Origin: Sisyra terminalis
Lineage: Eukaryota; Arthropoda; Insecta; Neuroptera; Sisyridae
Direction: 5' to 3'
Assembly: GCA_958496175.1 (NCBI GenBank)
Contig: OY292274.1
Location: 2,108,001 to 2,172,000, forward strand
Length of the DNA: 64,000 nt
Part shown: positions 1-11,769 of the stretch, one piece after another
Layout of the letters: the number at the start of each line of letters is the position of its first letter
How positions within the stretch are numbered: position 1 is the stretch's first letter
Position numbers and translations under genes: made by a program
The notes under the pieces: generated by a model
What the model was told of the DNA's origin: nothing
Database searches by the model: none
Seen by the model: only the letters and a program-made list of their open reading frames with translations

Positions 1-3000
1 TATTTTTTATATGTACCTATTAATTCAACTAACGGCCGGTATTTTCACATCTAGATAGTGACATTTATCTTCTAGATAAAAAAAATTATCCGGAAATTAG
101 AGAAAGCATGCGTATTTTCACTTAAGGATTGTGATATGTGTAGGAATTATTTGACAGATAAATTTGTATCTATTAAGTTGCTATCTTAAGGATATAGTTT
201 GTCTATCTATATGTGAAAGTACCGGTCCTCAGTAATTTAATTGTTTTTATCAAACATTTTCTTATCGACTTAATACATTGTAAAAGAATTTAATAAACTA
301 TTATTGACCTTTTTCAGCAAATTTAATTTTGCAGATTTTAAAATAAAGAAGTTTCAATTGACAACATTAAGATATATTCACACCCATTTTTCATTCATTT
401 ATGATTAATGAAAACAGTAAAACTATAAAATTGATGAGTATTTATTGTTATTTATTACCCTTAAAAACTTTAAGTTTTCAATCTTTTTCAGATATTCTTA
501 TTTTATCAACACCTAAATTATCAATTAATTTCCATTTTCGTTTTAGTTTTGCATCAATAAATAATAATGAAATAACGCCCAGATGTTATCATCCATCATT
601 AGTATTTGAATGAGACTCATTTAACATCACTCACTATTTAAATGAAAGTAAATAGCGATAAATACATACATTTGCTTTGATTATAGATTCTTAGTTTCCT
701 AATGCCTATGTATTGTAGAGAAAAAATATTTTGTACGAATTCGTCTCCTTTTCGGGAGCTTTTGAACGAGAAATCAACTTCCTTATGCGATAAATTCGAT
801 ATAATAAGAAAACAAGATTAAATCGTTTCAATTAGATTTTTTCTTTTCAAAGTTAACATCAATTAAATGGTTGAAAATTTCATTTCAGGTTTACATCCAA
901 ATTAAGAACTGGTATTTCTTTATATTTTAATATTAAATTATAAACTCAATGAAATGTTTATGTAACATTTATTAATAATTAATTAATTACACGCTTACAG
1001 TGTATTTTAAAATTATCTTTCAAGCATATGAGATCATAAAATAAATTTAAAACTGAAATCATGCATTGATTTTTTTTTTGAGCAATGTATATTATAATAA
1101 TGTTTTGAAAAATCAATCTGGTAATTTCTCGCTACTCGAAACTCGTGTTGTAAAACTGTTAATAGCTTAATAAACGTGAATTACTTCATTAATTTTTTAA
1201 TACATAAAATTTTAATTAATAAATGTAATGTGTTAAATAATTTTTAAATTTGAAAAAAAAGTCAATATTGACTCATCAAATATCTGGGAGGTGTTCGTTT
1301 ATCATTTCTATGTTAATTTGAATAGCTTAATTTTGTTATGAGCCGAATTTTTTATCTGATATGAGGTTTACAACAGTCCTCTATGACAGTACTATCGAGA
1401 ACGTAAATTCCTCTGTATTTTTTTTTTTTAAATTCATTACCAACTACAGTGTCCTGTGTAAATATTTGCTGTTAAAGAACACCCGACATCCACGTCAAAA
1501 CTTGTAATATTACCGCAATGGGATGACTTTATTTTTCTCTTTAGAAGAAAACGTTAACGTATTTCTCTACCTGTTTGGCTCTTGAACGGTCGTAAGTCCA
1601 CTTTACCTATAAGTCGTTTTGTAATGTGTATGTGCACTATTCGAAATGTCGTTGAACTTAAATAAATAAAGTGCACGATATCAAAAAAACGTTAAACGAA
1701 AAAATTATTTGAAATATTTCCGCGTAGGTTTTTTCAAACTATTTCTTACGTTATTTTTTTACACCTCACTATGTATATGATAAGAATCTTAAGTAAATCA
1801 CTTCGTCTATTCAATTATTGTTTTAGACACAAGTCGTTGTTTGCTCCTTTTGTGACATTCCCGCATAACTATTCAAATAATCACCATGCAAATTAGCGGT
1901 TGAAAATATCGAATAATCCGAACCTGTACTAAGAATTAAAAAAGCTTTGTTTCGTTGAAACAATTTCTTCTTCTGCCCCCGAGAAAAACGATTTATACGT
2001 TGTGCATTGCGTTTACGGAATTTGCTGATTGGACGTGTTGTAAGATTTATTTTGAAATGAACGATACAACTATCGCCAATTCGTTTCTTATCCATTGCCA
2101 TTCCATTTCAAACATTATATTCTCTACTTAATTAAAAAAAAAGTCCATTCTTTAAAATAAAACATACTTTTTATTAATAAAACGTGCCAAAACTTACATA
2201 ATTAATATAACATTGTTTTCTCACATTTGTGAATCATGCTTAGATCATGGATACATTTGGATTATTTCCGGAAATCAAGTATTGAATAGTTAATTTCCGT
2301 AAAATTTAACATTTGCATAGAAAAAAATATTTTACTAATCAAATGTAAAGAGAGAAGAGTAATTTTTAATCGTTGTAGAGAGGTATTTTTATTCATTACT
2401 CATAATGAAATTGTAAATGCTAACATATTGGTCGATTGCTTCTTAGTGTATCTATTCTCTGATTTGCGTAATACATTTTCGATGTCGTTTTAAATTTGAT
2501 ACTTAAACTATGCATGCTCAGGTATAGCAAATATTTCTAGCCTTTTCTGGTGACTTCTAAAAAAATCAAGGACTCGCAACCTCGCAATAAAATTTAATTT
2601 TTAAGACTCTCAAAAGACAGATGCCTAACTGCATGTTATTGTATTATCTAGTTGCAACTATACAGCACAACTATATAGTAAATAACATTCCCGAATAATT
2701 CTCCCAATAACCATTTCTCCAAATTTTATATCGACTACAGACTTAAGCTAGAAATCTTGCCAAATTATTGAGCACATTTACGCTTCTTGGGAGTTGTCAA
2801 AATACCATGATTTTAAACTTTTTATGCCGAAAATATTATATAATAATTAAGGAAGATAATAGAGCTTAATATTTATTGAACTGGTTGAATCGGCAATATA
2901 AATTGCATATGAAATATTACCCCAATTAGATAGGTATCTCAATTTCCAAATCACTATATTATACTTACTATAGAAGAAAATTATACTTACTAGTTAAAGT

Positions 3001-3240
3001 AGAAAGCATTCTTCCTTATTAATCAGTACCTACCTTGTAAGCTATTTTAAAGTGCATATGAACATATTTTTGTTCCGAAAAAAAAATCAGCGACAATACA
3101 TTGGCGAGCATTGAAATTATATTTCTTAGGACCTATTATTGGATATATTTATTTTTTAGTGATTTTATACTTAATTTCCTCTTTTTAATATCATATTGTA
3201 TGGGTACAAACAATTAAAATTGTATTTTTATTGTTTATTC
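1..3240. other. AT-rich DNA without recognisable gene
   Basis: I see no gene here. Open frames are short, start in low-complexity DNA and have no flanking splice signals. The longest, 1823-2101 on the minus strand (92 codons), is lysine/arginine rich in its first half and resembles no family I know. Long A/T runs are frequent. Confidence 0.6.
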
Positions 3241-3575
3241 AATATGTAAAATATATTGTGATTCAATTTATGTAGTATAATTTAATATACTAATATACAA
3301 AAATTATACCATAAATACAAATTTGAACAGAAGTATATTTAGTCATATTTATAACTTACTTTTGATTCATCACAAAGCAGTCACGGAGCGATCCAAACTA
3401 CTTGATGACCACTGAGGAAGATTGCTTGGCAATCAAAATACGTATCTGGGCAATACGTCACAAATATTTTTGTTTGAACTTCTGTTCAAATTTATATTTA
3501 TGGTATGATTTTTATATATTATTATATTAAATTATTTATACATAAATTGAACCACAATATATTTTATATATTGTA
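3241..3575. repeat. Foldback repeat, short copy of the 25 kb palindrome family
   Basis: The outer arms, about 3241-3335 and 3478-3575, are inverted copies of each other and share ATTTGAACAGAAGT and TACCATAAAT. The core about 3370-3480 (CACAAAGCAGTCACGGAGCG to GCAATACGTCACAAATATT) occurs almost unchanged in the palindrome at 25271-26139, there in both orientations. This copy holds the core only once. It is probably a non-autonomous DNA element. I could not assign a superfamily or a clear target-site duplication. Confidence 0.7.
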
Positions 3576-5150
3576 TAAACAGTATAACTATTCAAAGTCA
3601 GCGAAAAAATCTTATTTGATTGTATTTTTATTATTATTGTAATTTTAAAGGGAGCCTATTCGGTACTAAAAAGATAGTTGCCCTTTCTTTTGTGGCCATA
3701 GATGCCCTATGCGCTATATCTATCCTTAATGGTTTTCTTTTATCCCAAATGACCAAAATATGTCGTTAATATAAAAGAAAACCAGGCATTGCCTTTTATG
3801 AGAAAATTGAAGTAGAAATGTTTAAAATGAAAGCGAAATGATAACGAAATAGCTAGAAAAATGGGGCACCTATCCTGGTATTATCCCTATGGATGTACCA
3901 CGTACGTGTATTGAGTATACCAGAGTCTTCCGATAAGATACGTACACACCACATTATCACAAAATAAAATTCGATTAAAACGGGAAATTGAACTCGGGAA
4001 ATGTCCAGGAATACAACACTGTACCAAAAATGAATATAAGCGACAAAAGAATCGAGGATCAAGATTTTGAAAATGTATTGTACACAAAAATTTTAACCTT
4101 TATTGTACCTGTGATTATTAAAATCAAATCTAAAATATCCTCTAACAAACTACTAATAGAAACTTCACGTCAAGCTGAGAACTCATGCCGAGTTAGCCGA
4201 CTGGTTTAGTTGCAGCTTCATCCGACAACTATTAATGTCGTTTAATAGACTATTTTATTACAATCATTTAATAGGTTCCAAATTCAAAATATTTAAAATT
4301 TTCAATCATTCGCTTCAAAACGAACGCAATTCGACCATTTCATTAATTTAAGCCCATCAGGCATGCATGAGAAATGTTATGAAGGCCACTCGGATTGGTA
4401 ACACAGCATCTGACTTCGCCTCGCACTTCAAAAGCAATTAGCATCCGTCGTACAAAAACCTCTATTCACCAAAAAAAAAAAAAAAAAAATGTTTCATACG
4501 TTCTTTGCAACCGTAGCGTCAAACGCTTATTTCATTTCTGTCTAAACATTACGTCATTAAGGACAAAACATCCACACTCTCTTAACGTAAATGATATCAT
4601 CAACTCGTTTATAACATAAACAGAAAGTTAGTAAGAAAAATAATTTTCGAAAAAAACGTGAGGTCTTCTATAAACCTCCAATCAATGAGCGTTATTTTCT
4701 TTAATATTTCTCAAGAATCTGTGTTGATTTAATGAAAGAAAAAGTATGTATTTATAATAAGTCAGTACGCTAATTGCCTTGAACATTTGCCTTCATGATG
4801 ACGTTCCTGCATCAATCGTTATAAATGAACAATTTATATTGAGACGTTATACGTTATAAATGCCTCTTTGATTGTCATATGAAATATAGCCAATAGGTAA
4901 TTAGTGTAGATTAAAAATAATCACAATGAGTGACTTTAACGATATGTGTTTTATGGCATAGTTTCGAAGTTATCGAAAAAAAAGTTATCCATTAAATTTT
5001 ATTTCTTCGGTCTAAAATCGATTTTTATTCTACTGATGTGTTTTAACAGAATAAGTCTTTTAAACTTTTAATTCATTATTCAAATTTATCAAAAGGGAAT
5101 ACAGACATGAGCACATTGGTTGAAAGCAGAAATAGCATAATTCTTTAACA
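3576..5150. other. AT-rich DNA without recognisable gene
   Basis: I see no gene. The stretch contains a run of 19 A at 4471-4489 and several short open frames without coding character (3853-4087 minus, 3988-4209 plus, 4395-4619 plus). Confidence 0.5.
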
Positions 5151-5179
5151 TCTATAGTGTGAATTTGCGTAGTTTATTC

Positions 5180-6600
5180 TTTGCTTTGCTACAATTTTCT
5201 TTCAACATGCCATATAACAATTTCTTAAATATGTCCTAGCCTTAAGCAATTAAACAAAACTAATAGATTATCATGAAAAAAAAATCGATTGAACAGTTTT
5301 TAGTATTCTACGACAGCAATGGTATTGATATTTTTTGATGAACCTTAGGTACCCAAACTGTATGTATGTTCGATTTTTCTTCAGTTCAGTGTGTTGTAAG
5401 CTTGTGCTCTTCACACGAAAACAATTTTTTTTTCAATGTTCAAATTATCAAATATATTTCTTAATATTTGCTCATTTTTGCAACCCAACGTTCGTATTGT
5501 TCCTTATTTTAGAGAGGTGTATTAATTTCGATTTTAATGTTTTTTCAATTTTATTTTAGAATCATTTATCAAAAAATTTACAGTGAGTTGTATTATGATA
5601 AGGGATGCAAACGATAAATCGATTTTTGAAACATCGATATATCGTTCATAAACATCTATGTTGACACTCAAAACATCGATGTTATGTGGTTCTTCATGAG
5701 TGGTGTTTTATGAACAATATTTTATCATAGCACCATTTTCCATCCCGTTCATGATCTACAGGTATACACAAATAGATATCTCCCTTAGTCACAAAAGTAT
5801 ATTTATGGACTTCGTCAGTTTATAACGCGTGAAATTATAAACTAACGGTTGGCTGGGTTAGGTTAGATTGTAATTCAACGACGTTAGATTATAAATTAAC
5901 GGAGTTTACAGTTTTAAAGGATTATATATTTCTATTAAGAAATATTTTATTTTGATATATTTTAATATGTAGTGATAAAAACCATAAAAAAAAATCGAAA
6001 TATCGTTCATAAACTTCGATGTTTCACTTTTAAAAATAGCGATGTTTTTTATGTGCAATGTTGCATTCCTAATTATGATTAACAGTTAAAATTTAACGAT
6101 TAAATTGAAAAACCTATTCTGAATTTTCAGGTGTAATTGTCAAAATTTGTGATAAAATATTACTTTAAATAACTTTGAACTAGTTTCAAGTCCAATTTTT
6201 AATATATGATAATAATTATTTTCACTGCATTATTTCCATAATTCCAGAATCCTGCAAATATGTACTTACCCATTTTTTTTTTGAAGTTGAAATCTATAAT
6301 ATCCTTTGACTTACGTAAGAAGTAGTCTATATATTTGTAAATAATTTGTACTCTATTTTTTATAATATTCGAATGTTTTCAAAACCAATAGATTGGCTGA
6401 GTATTCATTTTTATGTGTATTTTGTAATAAATCATTTCCTAATTAGTTTTCAGATAAATTTTATTTTGGATCTATTTTTAATAAGCTTCATACAAATAAC
6501 AATCAATAATTGTTAAATTTCAACACTTGACATTTTTATTTCACAGTACAAATACAATTCTTGGTTTCAATATGCAGCCTTTAGACTGAAAAAAATAAGT
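5180..6600 (-). pseudogene. Decayed fourth ionotropic-receptor gene, split by a hAT MITE
   Basis: Read against the intact IR gene at 7838-9709, this stretch is collinear over most of its length. 5227-5275 matches the last membrane segment (7898-7945). 5290-5599 matches the region before the channel and ligand-binding lobe S1 (about 8700-9100); for example TTATCAAATATATTT is shared. 6080-6600 matches the amino-terminal domain (about 9105-9560), with 24 identical bases at 6123-6146 and 9152-9175. Most of the channel and S2 (about 7950-8700 in the intact gene) is deleted. The reading frame is broken many times, and a 472 bp element sits at 5600-6071. It is therefore a dead paralog in the same orientation as the three living genes. 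The match is read by eye, so the exact ends are approximate. Confidence 0.75.
5600..6071. mobile_element. hAT-type MITE inside the IR pseudogene
   Basis: The ends are imperfect inverted repeats (AAGGGATGCAA at the left, TTGCATTCCTA at the right). The flanks are an 8 bp duplication, ATTATGAT, at 5592-5599 and 6072-6079. The intact IR gene has a single such site at the matching place (near 9107-9116), so the empty-site structure is visible. Eight-base duplications and A/G-rich TIRs are the hAT pattern. The interior is rich in ATCGAT and AACATCGAT palindromes near both ends, as is common in subterminal hAT repeats. It has no coding capacity. Confidence 0.7.
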
Positions 6601-7837
6601 AAACATTGAACAATTTTTTTCTCTTGAGATTTAAAATGAAATAGTTCAATCATTTATTAGTATTTAATGTTTTGAAAATGCTAAACTTATAATAGTATTA
6701 TAATGCAATAAATGCTTTTAATAAAATTAACTCTTAACAAAATGAGTAAATTAGTGTAAATATTATCCATTATTCTTTGAAATCATTAAAGTAAATGTGT
6801 TGATTTTATTGTAATACTAAGTAATAATCGCAACTTTATCTGCTTGATGGCAATTTTTTCCCTATAGACACGTATGTATATATCACCAACTTTTGTTTAA
6901 ATAAAGAAAACATCATTTTAGGAATCCTATTCGATTATATATGCTCAAATTTTTTTCTTCTTCCAATTTTACGTACCTATGGATTGCTTAAAACAAATGT
7001 TTCTTACTTAAATACAAAATTTGATCTAGAATCATTAAAATCTTCTGTGACTTAAAAATGGTGATATATAGATGGAAAAATGAATAACATACTGCAAATG
7101 AAGTTTTAAGTGAGTATACTAACACTCGTATATCCAGAAATAATGAAAAATTCTATATTGACGGATTTTTCACTTAGAATGTCCAAAAAGTAATTATCAA
7201 GCAGAAAGAGATAAACAGGGTATATAATTCTGAGACGAATTAATTTTGACTTAGACCTTTACCGTGCTTTCTTCTCCTAAAGTGCCAGTGTACCTTTTTA
7301 AATCAATAATTAATTAAGAGAACATTAAAACAAAGGAACATTGGGCTGGGTGTCGGACCATAACAGCAAACTGGGAAACCGGGATCAAATAGTGTGGATC
7401 AAAGCTGTGGAGTAACACCAATGGGTATAACACAGCAAAAGAATGCTGAGAAGTTCTTTCCAAAGTCTTACTTTTGTAATTCAAAATTTAAATAAATCTC
7501 AAGCAGATTGGGGACAGGCATCATAACTGATCACTGAGGCCTGAGAAAGCATTTTTATTCTATTAGGGTTTCCTAAGAATTATACTCCCCAATCTACCTC
7601 TATCCATCTGTATTTTACGTGGTACATATTTTGTGTAAGTAATTTATTATCTCATCAGTCGTGCTATTGATTTTTGTGTAAACAACAAATGTAATTAGCA
7701 TATTCTAATTAAGGAAACTACTTTTTAGTGAAGATATTCTTTCTTTCACGCGCTGCGTTTCACAAATATTATGTGCTAGTTTAAATGTTTTTATTGCGTA
7801 CGTTTCAATGTAAATAAAGAAAATTATTTCTGAATTT
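6601..7837. other. Intergenic DNA between IR pseudogene and first IR gene
   Basis: I see no gene. A patch at about 7330-7560 is less AT-rich than its surroundings and looks repeat-derived, but I cannot classify it. TTTATT at 7790-7795 would be an AATAAA polyadenylation signal for the minus-strand IR gene ending at 7838. Confidence 0.45.
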
Positions 7838-9709
7838 TCAATAATAATATTTTTCTTGGACATACTTAAAACTTATTTCTAAAATCAACACAACAATACC
7901 TAAAATATGTCCAAGACTCAAACAAATAAAAGGAATTAGCAAATGATTAATAGAAAACGAAGTGAATTTAACATTTTTCAATATTCTATGAAATCTATAT
8001 TTTAAAAATTGCTTATACTCCAAATCATTTTTAACTTTCTCAATTATACCAAATTCATATTGCGCATAGACAAATTCATTCACCATTTTTTTCAAAGGAA
8101 ATGTTTTCACAAACGTAAGCGGAATATATTGCAACATTACCTTATCTTTCACCTCATAAAGTAATTCCTTATGGGCATCATCCAAAAAGTATTGAGGCAT
8201 TAAATATTTAATTTCCAATCGTGAGGCTGAAACCGCTAAATTTTTGTCGTTTATCACTTTATTAAAAATAGGCAACAATAAATATTCGGTTGGTTTAAAG
8301 TGTGAAATCATATAGTTATATTCGTTTGCTTCTGCAATTGTACGAAACGGAGGTCCAAAATAATCTAAATCCCCTTCAATTGTTAACATTAATGACATAT
8401 TTTTTTCCATGATATTCTTAAAATTTTTGATTTGTTTTTCATATGCTGGGTTCGTTAGAACATCGACTAATTTGGCTTGGAAAGCGCTTGATATTACAAA
8501 ACAGAAATATATCCAACAAAAAGCCAAAACTCGTAAATTTAAATTTGAAGAGATTGTTACTCCTTGATTCATTAAAATCGAAATAATTAAGAATGTTTCA
8601 TTTGTAATATGAGCGTTTGTTCCGAAATTAAGATACTGTAGAAGTAGCCAACCAAAAATCATGATGATAAATATGACCACTAAAGAAAATGTTAAACCAT
8701 ATGCAAAAATTCTTGGTAATTTCGTCCAGGTTGGCACTTCTTTGGCTTTCGGTACCCAAAAAACTTGTTTATCAATATGAAAAATTAAAGAATAGTCGAA
8801 TTGAGCTGTATTTGCGATCGCATAAATATTTGTCGCAATATGATATCGATATCCCATACTTCTCAACTCATCGCATTTGGTTTGGCCTCTCAAACATATT
8901 TTCCAATCAATTTTAAATTTATCAAATATATTTTTCAATAGTTGAATTATCATTCCATCCCAACTTTTATCTTTTTCGTTGTAAACCATGAGAGGTGGAT
9001 TCACTATTAGATCAATAATAATTTTTATCATTTCTTTTTTAAAATTCTTTTCGAAAAATGTTTTATTGTCCTTTATAGTGATCGATCCATCTTTGCAATC
9101 AGCTAAATTATGAATAACGGTTGAAATATTGTACTGGAAAGCTTCTTCGGGATTTTCAGGTGTAATTGTCAAAATATTTGCATCAGATTTCTGTTTCACA
9201 ATCACAACAAAATTTGTAATGAAATAATGCATTAAAAAGCTGCGAATTGCTTTCAAGTCAAACTTTTGATCGACGATGATTATTATCTTGATTTTATCAC
9301 TCCATGATCCTGTAGACATTAATTCAAGCATATTGAAATGTATATCGAAGATATCATTTGGTTTAATTATAAAGTAATCCATATATCTTTCGTGAAAATC
9401 AAAAGCCAAATTTTTACTTGAATTTCTGATAATCAAAGTGCTTTCAAAAGAAGCCAATGACTCGGTTAGGTATTCATTTTCCATGTTAGAAATATCCACA
9501 ACGACCAATTTATCGGTTGTATTGGGGGAGTGATTTTTTATTATGTTCAATGCACATTTCAATAAATAACTTTTTCTTGGTTTTTGGGATAATATTTGTA
9601 TTTGACAATGAATTTCAATAACAAAAACCAAAACAGCGAAGAGAACTTTATAAAATTTGAAGCGAGACATACTTGCTTTACAAAAGCTAAATTGTAATAA
9701 CTTATTCAC
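7838..9709 (-). CDS. Divergent ionotropic receptor (IR), paralog 1
   Basis: This is a predicted chemosensory ligand-gated ion channel of the insect IR family, related to ionotropic glutamate receptors and located in the membrane of sensory dendrites. It has 623 residues in one uninterrupted exon. A hydrophobic signal segment lies at residues 21-36; Met14 (9670) would give a more ordinary signal peptide than Met1. An amino-terminal domain runs to about 225. Lobe S1 begins at NPPLMVY (237-243) and contains WDGMIIQLLKNIF. M1 is at 336-360, the re-entrant pore loop at about 372-388 (NQGVTI), M3 at 393-414 (CWIY then SSAFQAKLVDVLTNPAYE), S2 contains FGPPFRT (451-457), and M4 is at 588-615. The canonical S1 glutamate-binding arginine is not evident, as in divergent IRs. 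The gene lies in tandem with two paralogs on the same strand. Ligand and expression cannot be inferred. Confidence 0.88.
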   Translation of the reverse strand: MNKLLQFSFCKASMSRFKFYKVLFAVLVFVIEIHCQIQILSQKPRKSYLLKCALNIIKNHSPNTTDKLVVVDISNMENEYLTESLASFESTLIIRNSSKNLAFDFHERYMDYFIIKPNDIFDIHFNMLELMSTGSWSDKIKIIIIVDQKFDLKAIRSFLMHYFITNFVVIVKQKSDANILTITPENPEEAFQYNISTVIHNLADCKDGSITIKDNKTFFEKNFKKEMIKIIIDLIVNPPLMVYNEKDKSWDGMIIQLLKNIFDKFKIDWKICLRGQTKCDELRSMGYRYHIATNIYAIANTAQFDYSLIFHIDKQVFWVPKAKEVPTWTKLPRIFAYGLTFSLVVIFIIMIFGWLLLQYLNFGTNAHITNETFLIISILMNQGVTISSNLNLRVLAFCWIYFCFVISSAFQAKLVDVLTNPAYEKQIKNFKNIMEKNMSLMLTIEGDLDYFGPPFRTIAEANEYNYMISHFKPTEYLLLPIFNKVINDKNLAVSASRLEIKYLMPQYFLDDAHKELLYEVKDKVMLQYIPLTFVKTFPLKKMVNEFVYAQYEFGIIEKVKNDLEYKQFLKYRFHRILKNVKFTSFSINHLLIPFICLSLGHILGIVVLILEISFKYVQEKYYY

Positions 9710-10470
9710 TGAATAATGATTGAAAAAAGCAGAAAATAAAAAGCATTTTTTCTATTTCCCTAGAGACTAAGAATGCATATGTTTTATTTGTCGCAAATGT
9801 TGTAAACATATAGGCATAAATAGTATGTAATTTAATAAGCATTGTATTAAATGAACTTAAATAACGTACATAGATTACCATTCATTCTTTTTCGAAGTTA
9901 ATATTAATAGTTTATGTTTATCACCATTCGTTTTTATGTCTAATTGAACACTCTCCAGAGCCACTAGCAAAATGAAATGATAAGCACTTAGAAGTCATTT
10001 TTAAATAACGTTAGACAAATTTTACCGTCAGACTAAACTCTAGGAACTTTTAGCGGATCATCGAAAATGTAAGAATCATGACATTATCCACGTGAAACAC
10101 TACAACTTCTGTATTGATTTCTGCAAATTTTGAGAGATTATTTGCTTTGAGAGATTCTATTGCTTTGCTTTAGAGATGTCATACAAAAAAAAATATCGAA
10201 CCCGAAGTCGAAACCGGAGATTTTGTAGAGAATTGTTCATGATTGAAGTTGAAACCGGACTTGAAGTCGGAGAATCGAAGGTATAAAATCATACGTTCCA
10301 AATTTTTGAAGTCAGAGTAAAAATCGCTACATGACTTCAATTGGTTAATTTTTAATATTGAATAGTATCTTTTAAAATTTCTACGTTGTTATCCCATTCC
10401 ATGCAATCCATCCAAATAAACAATAAGTAATGCCGAAAATTTGGCAAACCGGTGCGAGCTTGAATAAATA
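9710..10470. other. Intergenic DNA upstream of IR paralog 1
   Basis: I see no gene. At 10195-10290 a degenerate motif GAAGTCGAAACCGGA recurs (about 10212, 10244 and, partially, 10270), which looks like a short decayed tandem repeat. Confidence 0.4.
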
Positions 10471-10790
10471 CAGTAAGATCCTGCTTAACGCTGTTCCGCT
10501 TAACACTGTTTCCGTATTACGTGGTAGTATTGGGACTCCCCAAACTATTATACAAATTAAAATTCTGCAATAAACAATCAAGTCATGGTATTCCTTTTAA
10601 TTCATAACTACCGCGCCAATGTGGATAAAAATGTTTAGTATCTTTTTTATGCGCAGCGTTGAAAATAAAAAACGTTTTCTATTGTTCTTATGGGACTTTC
10701 ACCTGTCAAAAACGTGCTTCGTTTAAAGCTGTTTCGTTTAGCGCTGGAACTTATGGGAACATATCCGCGGTAAGCAGTTTTTTTACTCAG
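10471..10790. mobile_element. pogo/Tigger-like MITE remnant
   Basis: The left end, preceded by TA at 10469-10470, reads CAGTAAGATCCTGCTTAACG and continues with CTGTTCCGCTTAACACTG. CAGT followed by CGCTTAAC-type repeats is typical of Tigger/pogo ends. The right end (about 10710-10790) carries the inverted counterpart in weaker form (CGTTTAGCGCTGGAAC, CCGCGGTAAGCAG), so the right boundary is approximate. It has no coding capacity. Confidence 0.5.
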
Positions 10791-11069
10791 TAAAAACCTC
10801 TCGGGGGTGAGATAAATCGATGAGTTTCATGAAATCCTTCTTCCCTGATAGAGTGATTGTGTAAAAAATTTTGACTTAGTAGATGTTTTCATTACAATCC
10901 CACAACGAAAGCTTCGTAATTCATTTAATATAGCCACCATTTGAATATTTCAATAATTTTTATTTATTTTTAATTTCTTTGTTATTTGCCCTTGCTTTAT
11001 AACTACTACGGTCTTAAGTGGCTCAAGGGTTAATAAAAATGTATTTATCAAGAAACATCGAAAATCTTC

Positions 11070-11138
11070 TCATTACAAGATTCGAACCCAATACGTATCA
11101 GTTTTGGAGCGGCCACTTAGACCCCTCGGCCACCAATA
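11070..11138 (-). repeat. tRNA-derived SINE-like piece, copy 1
   Basis: On the minus strand an A-box-like TGGCCGAGGGG (11122-11132) is followed about 34 bp later by a B-box-like GGTTCGAATCT (11078-11088), the arrangement of an internal RNA polymerase III promoter. No acceptor stem pairs around them, so it is not an intact tRNA gene. A second copy at 15565-15628 agrees at about three positions in four, including outside the boxes (AAACTGATACGTATTG versus AAACTAATATGTATTG). This favours a SINE family over an isolated tRNA pseudogene. Confidence 0.55.
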
Positions 11139-11139
11139 G

Positions 11140-11769
11140 GCTACATTTAACACTGGAACACATACCTTATTTTTCGTTGCTGTTTTCTATTTAATACTCA
11201 AACATTTAATTCCTTTTGAATTCAGAGTCTTGCCAACGGTTTGAAACTATCGTAATTTTCGATCCTTGTTTTCTGGAATTTTTTTGAACGTCGGTGAAAA
11301 TAAATACGTGGTAACATTTTTATATCAATTTTTCTTGTTGAAATTGATAAAATAAAAATTGTGCACATTTATTTTATGTAGTTGCTCCAGTGTCACGAAG
11401 ATTGGTAGCTTCAATAGGTTTAGTATAGTTTTGATATAGTTTCAGTAGATTTTTTTCATTTTCGTCAGTAATGTATGAATATTGGTTTTGAAGAAGTATG
11501 ACCAAAGAAATCAAATAAATCATCAACAGTTCCGAAAGCCTTTTAATCATCATTTGAAATCAAAATCGAAGTTTATAATGTATTTCTTTCTCTCCAGATA
11601 AATATTATGATTGTTCTCCAAAATTGGTTAAAAATAAATTCTTTTATTCATTCATTAACATCTAAAGAGTACTTGAAGAAACTTAGCACAAAATCATCGT
11701 TAAATATTAATTTTCAAAATTGGTCATTTCTATTTTCAGAGTAATCGTAACTTGTATCAGATATAGTTT
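11140..11769. other. Intergenic DNA between IR paralogs 1 and 2
   Basis: I see no gene or clear repeat. The stop codon of the next IR gene (TAA at 11770-11772 on the minus strand) overlaps an AATAAA (11769-11774), so a polyadenylation signal could begin inside the stop codon. Confidence 0.4.

Noticed and set aside
1823..2101. 92-codon minus-strand open frame rich in basic residues
   Set aside because: No recognisable domain, no splice context, and this length occurs by chance in a 64 kb window.
5855..5868. GGGTTAGGTTAG resembling insect telomeric TTAGG repeats
   Set aside because: Only two units, inside the hAT MITE; not a telomeric tract.
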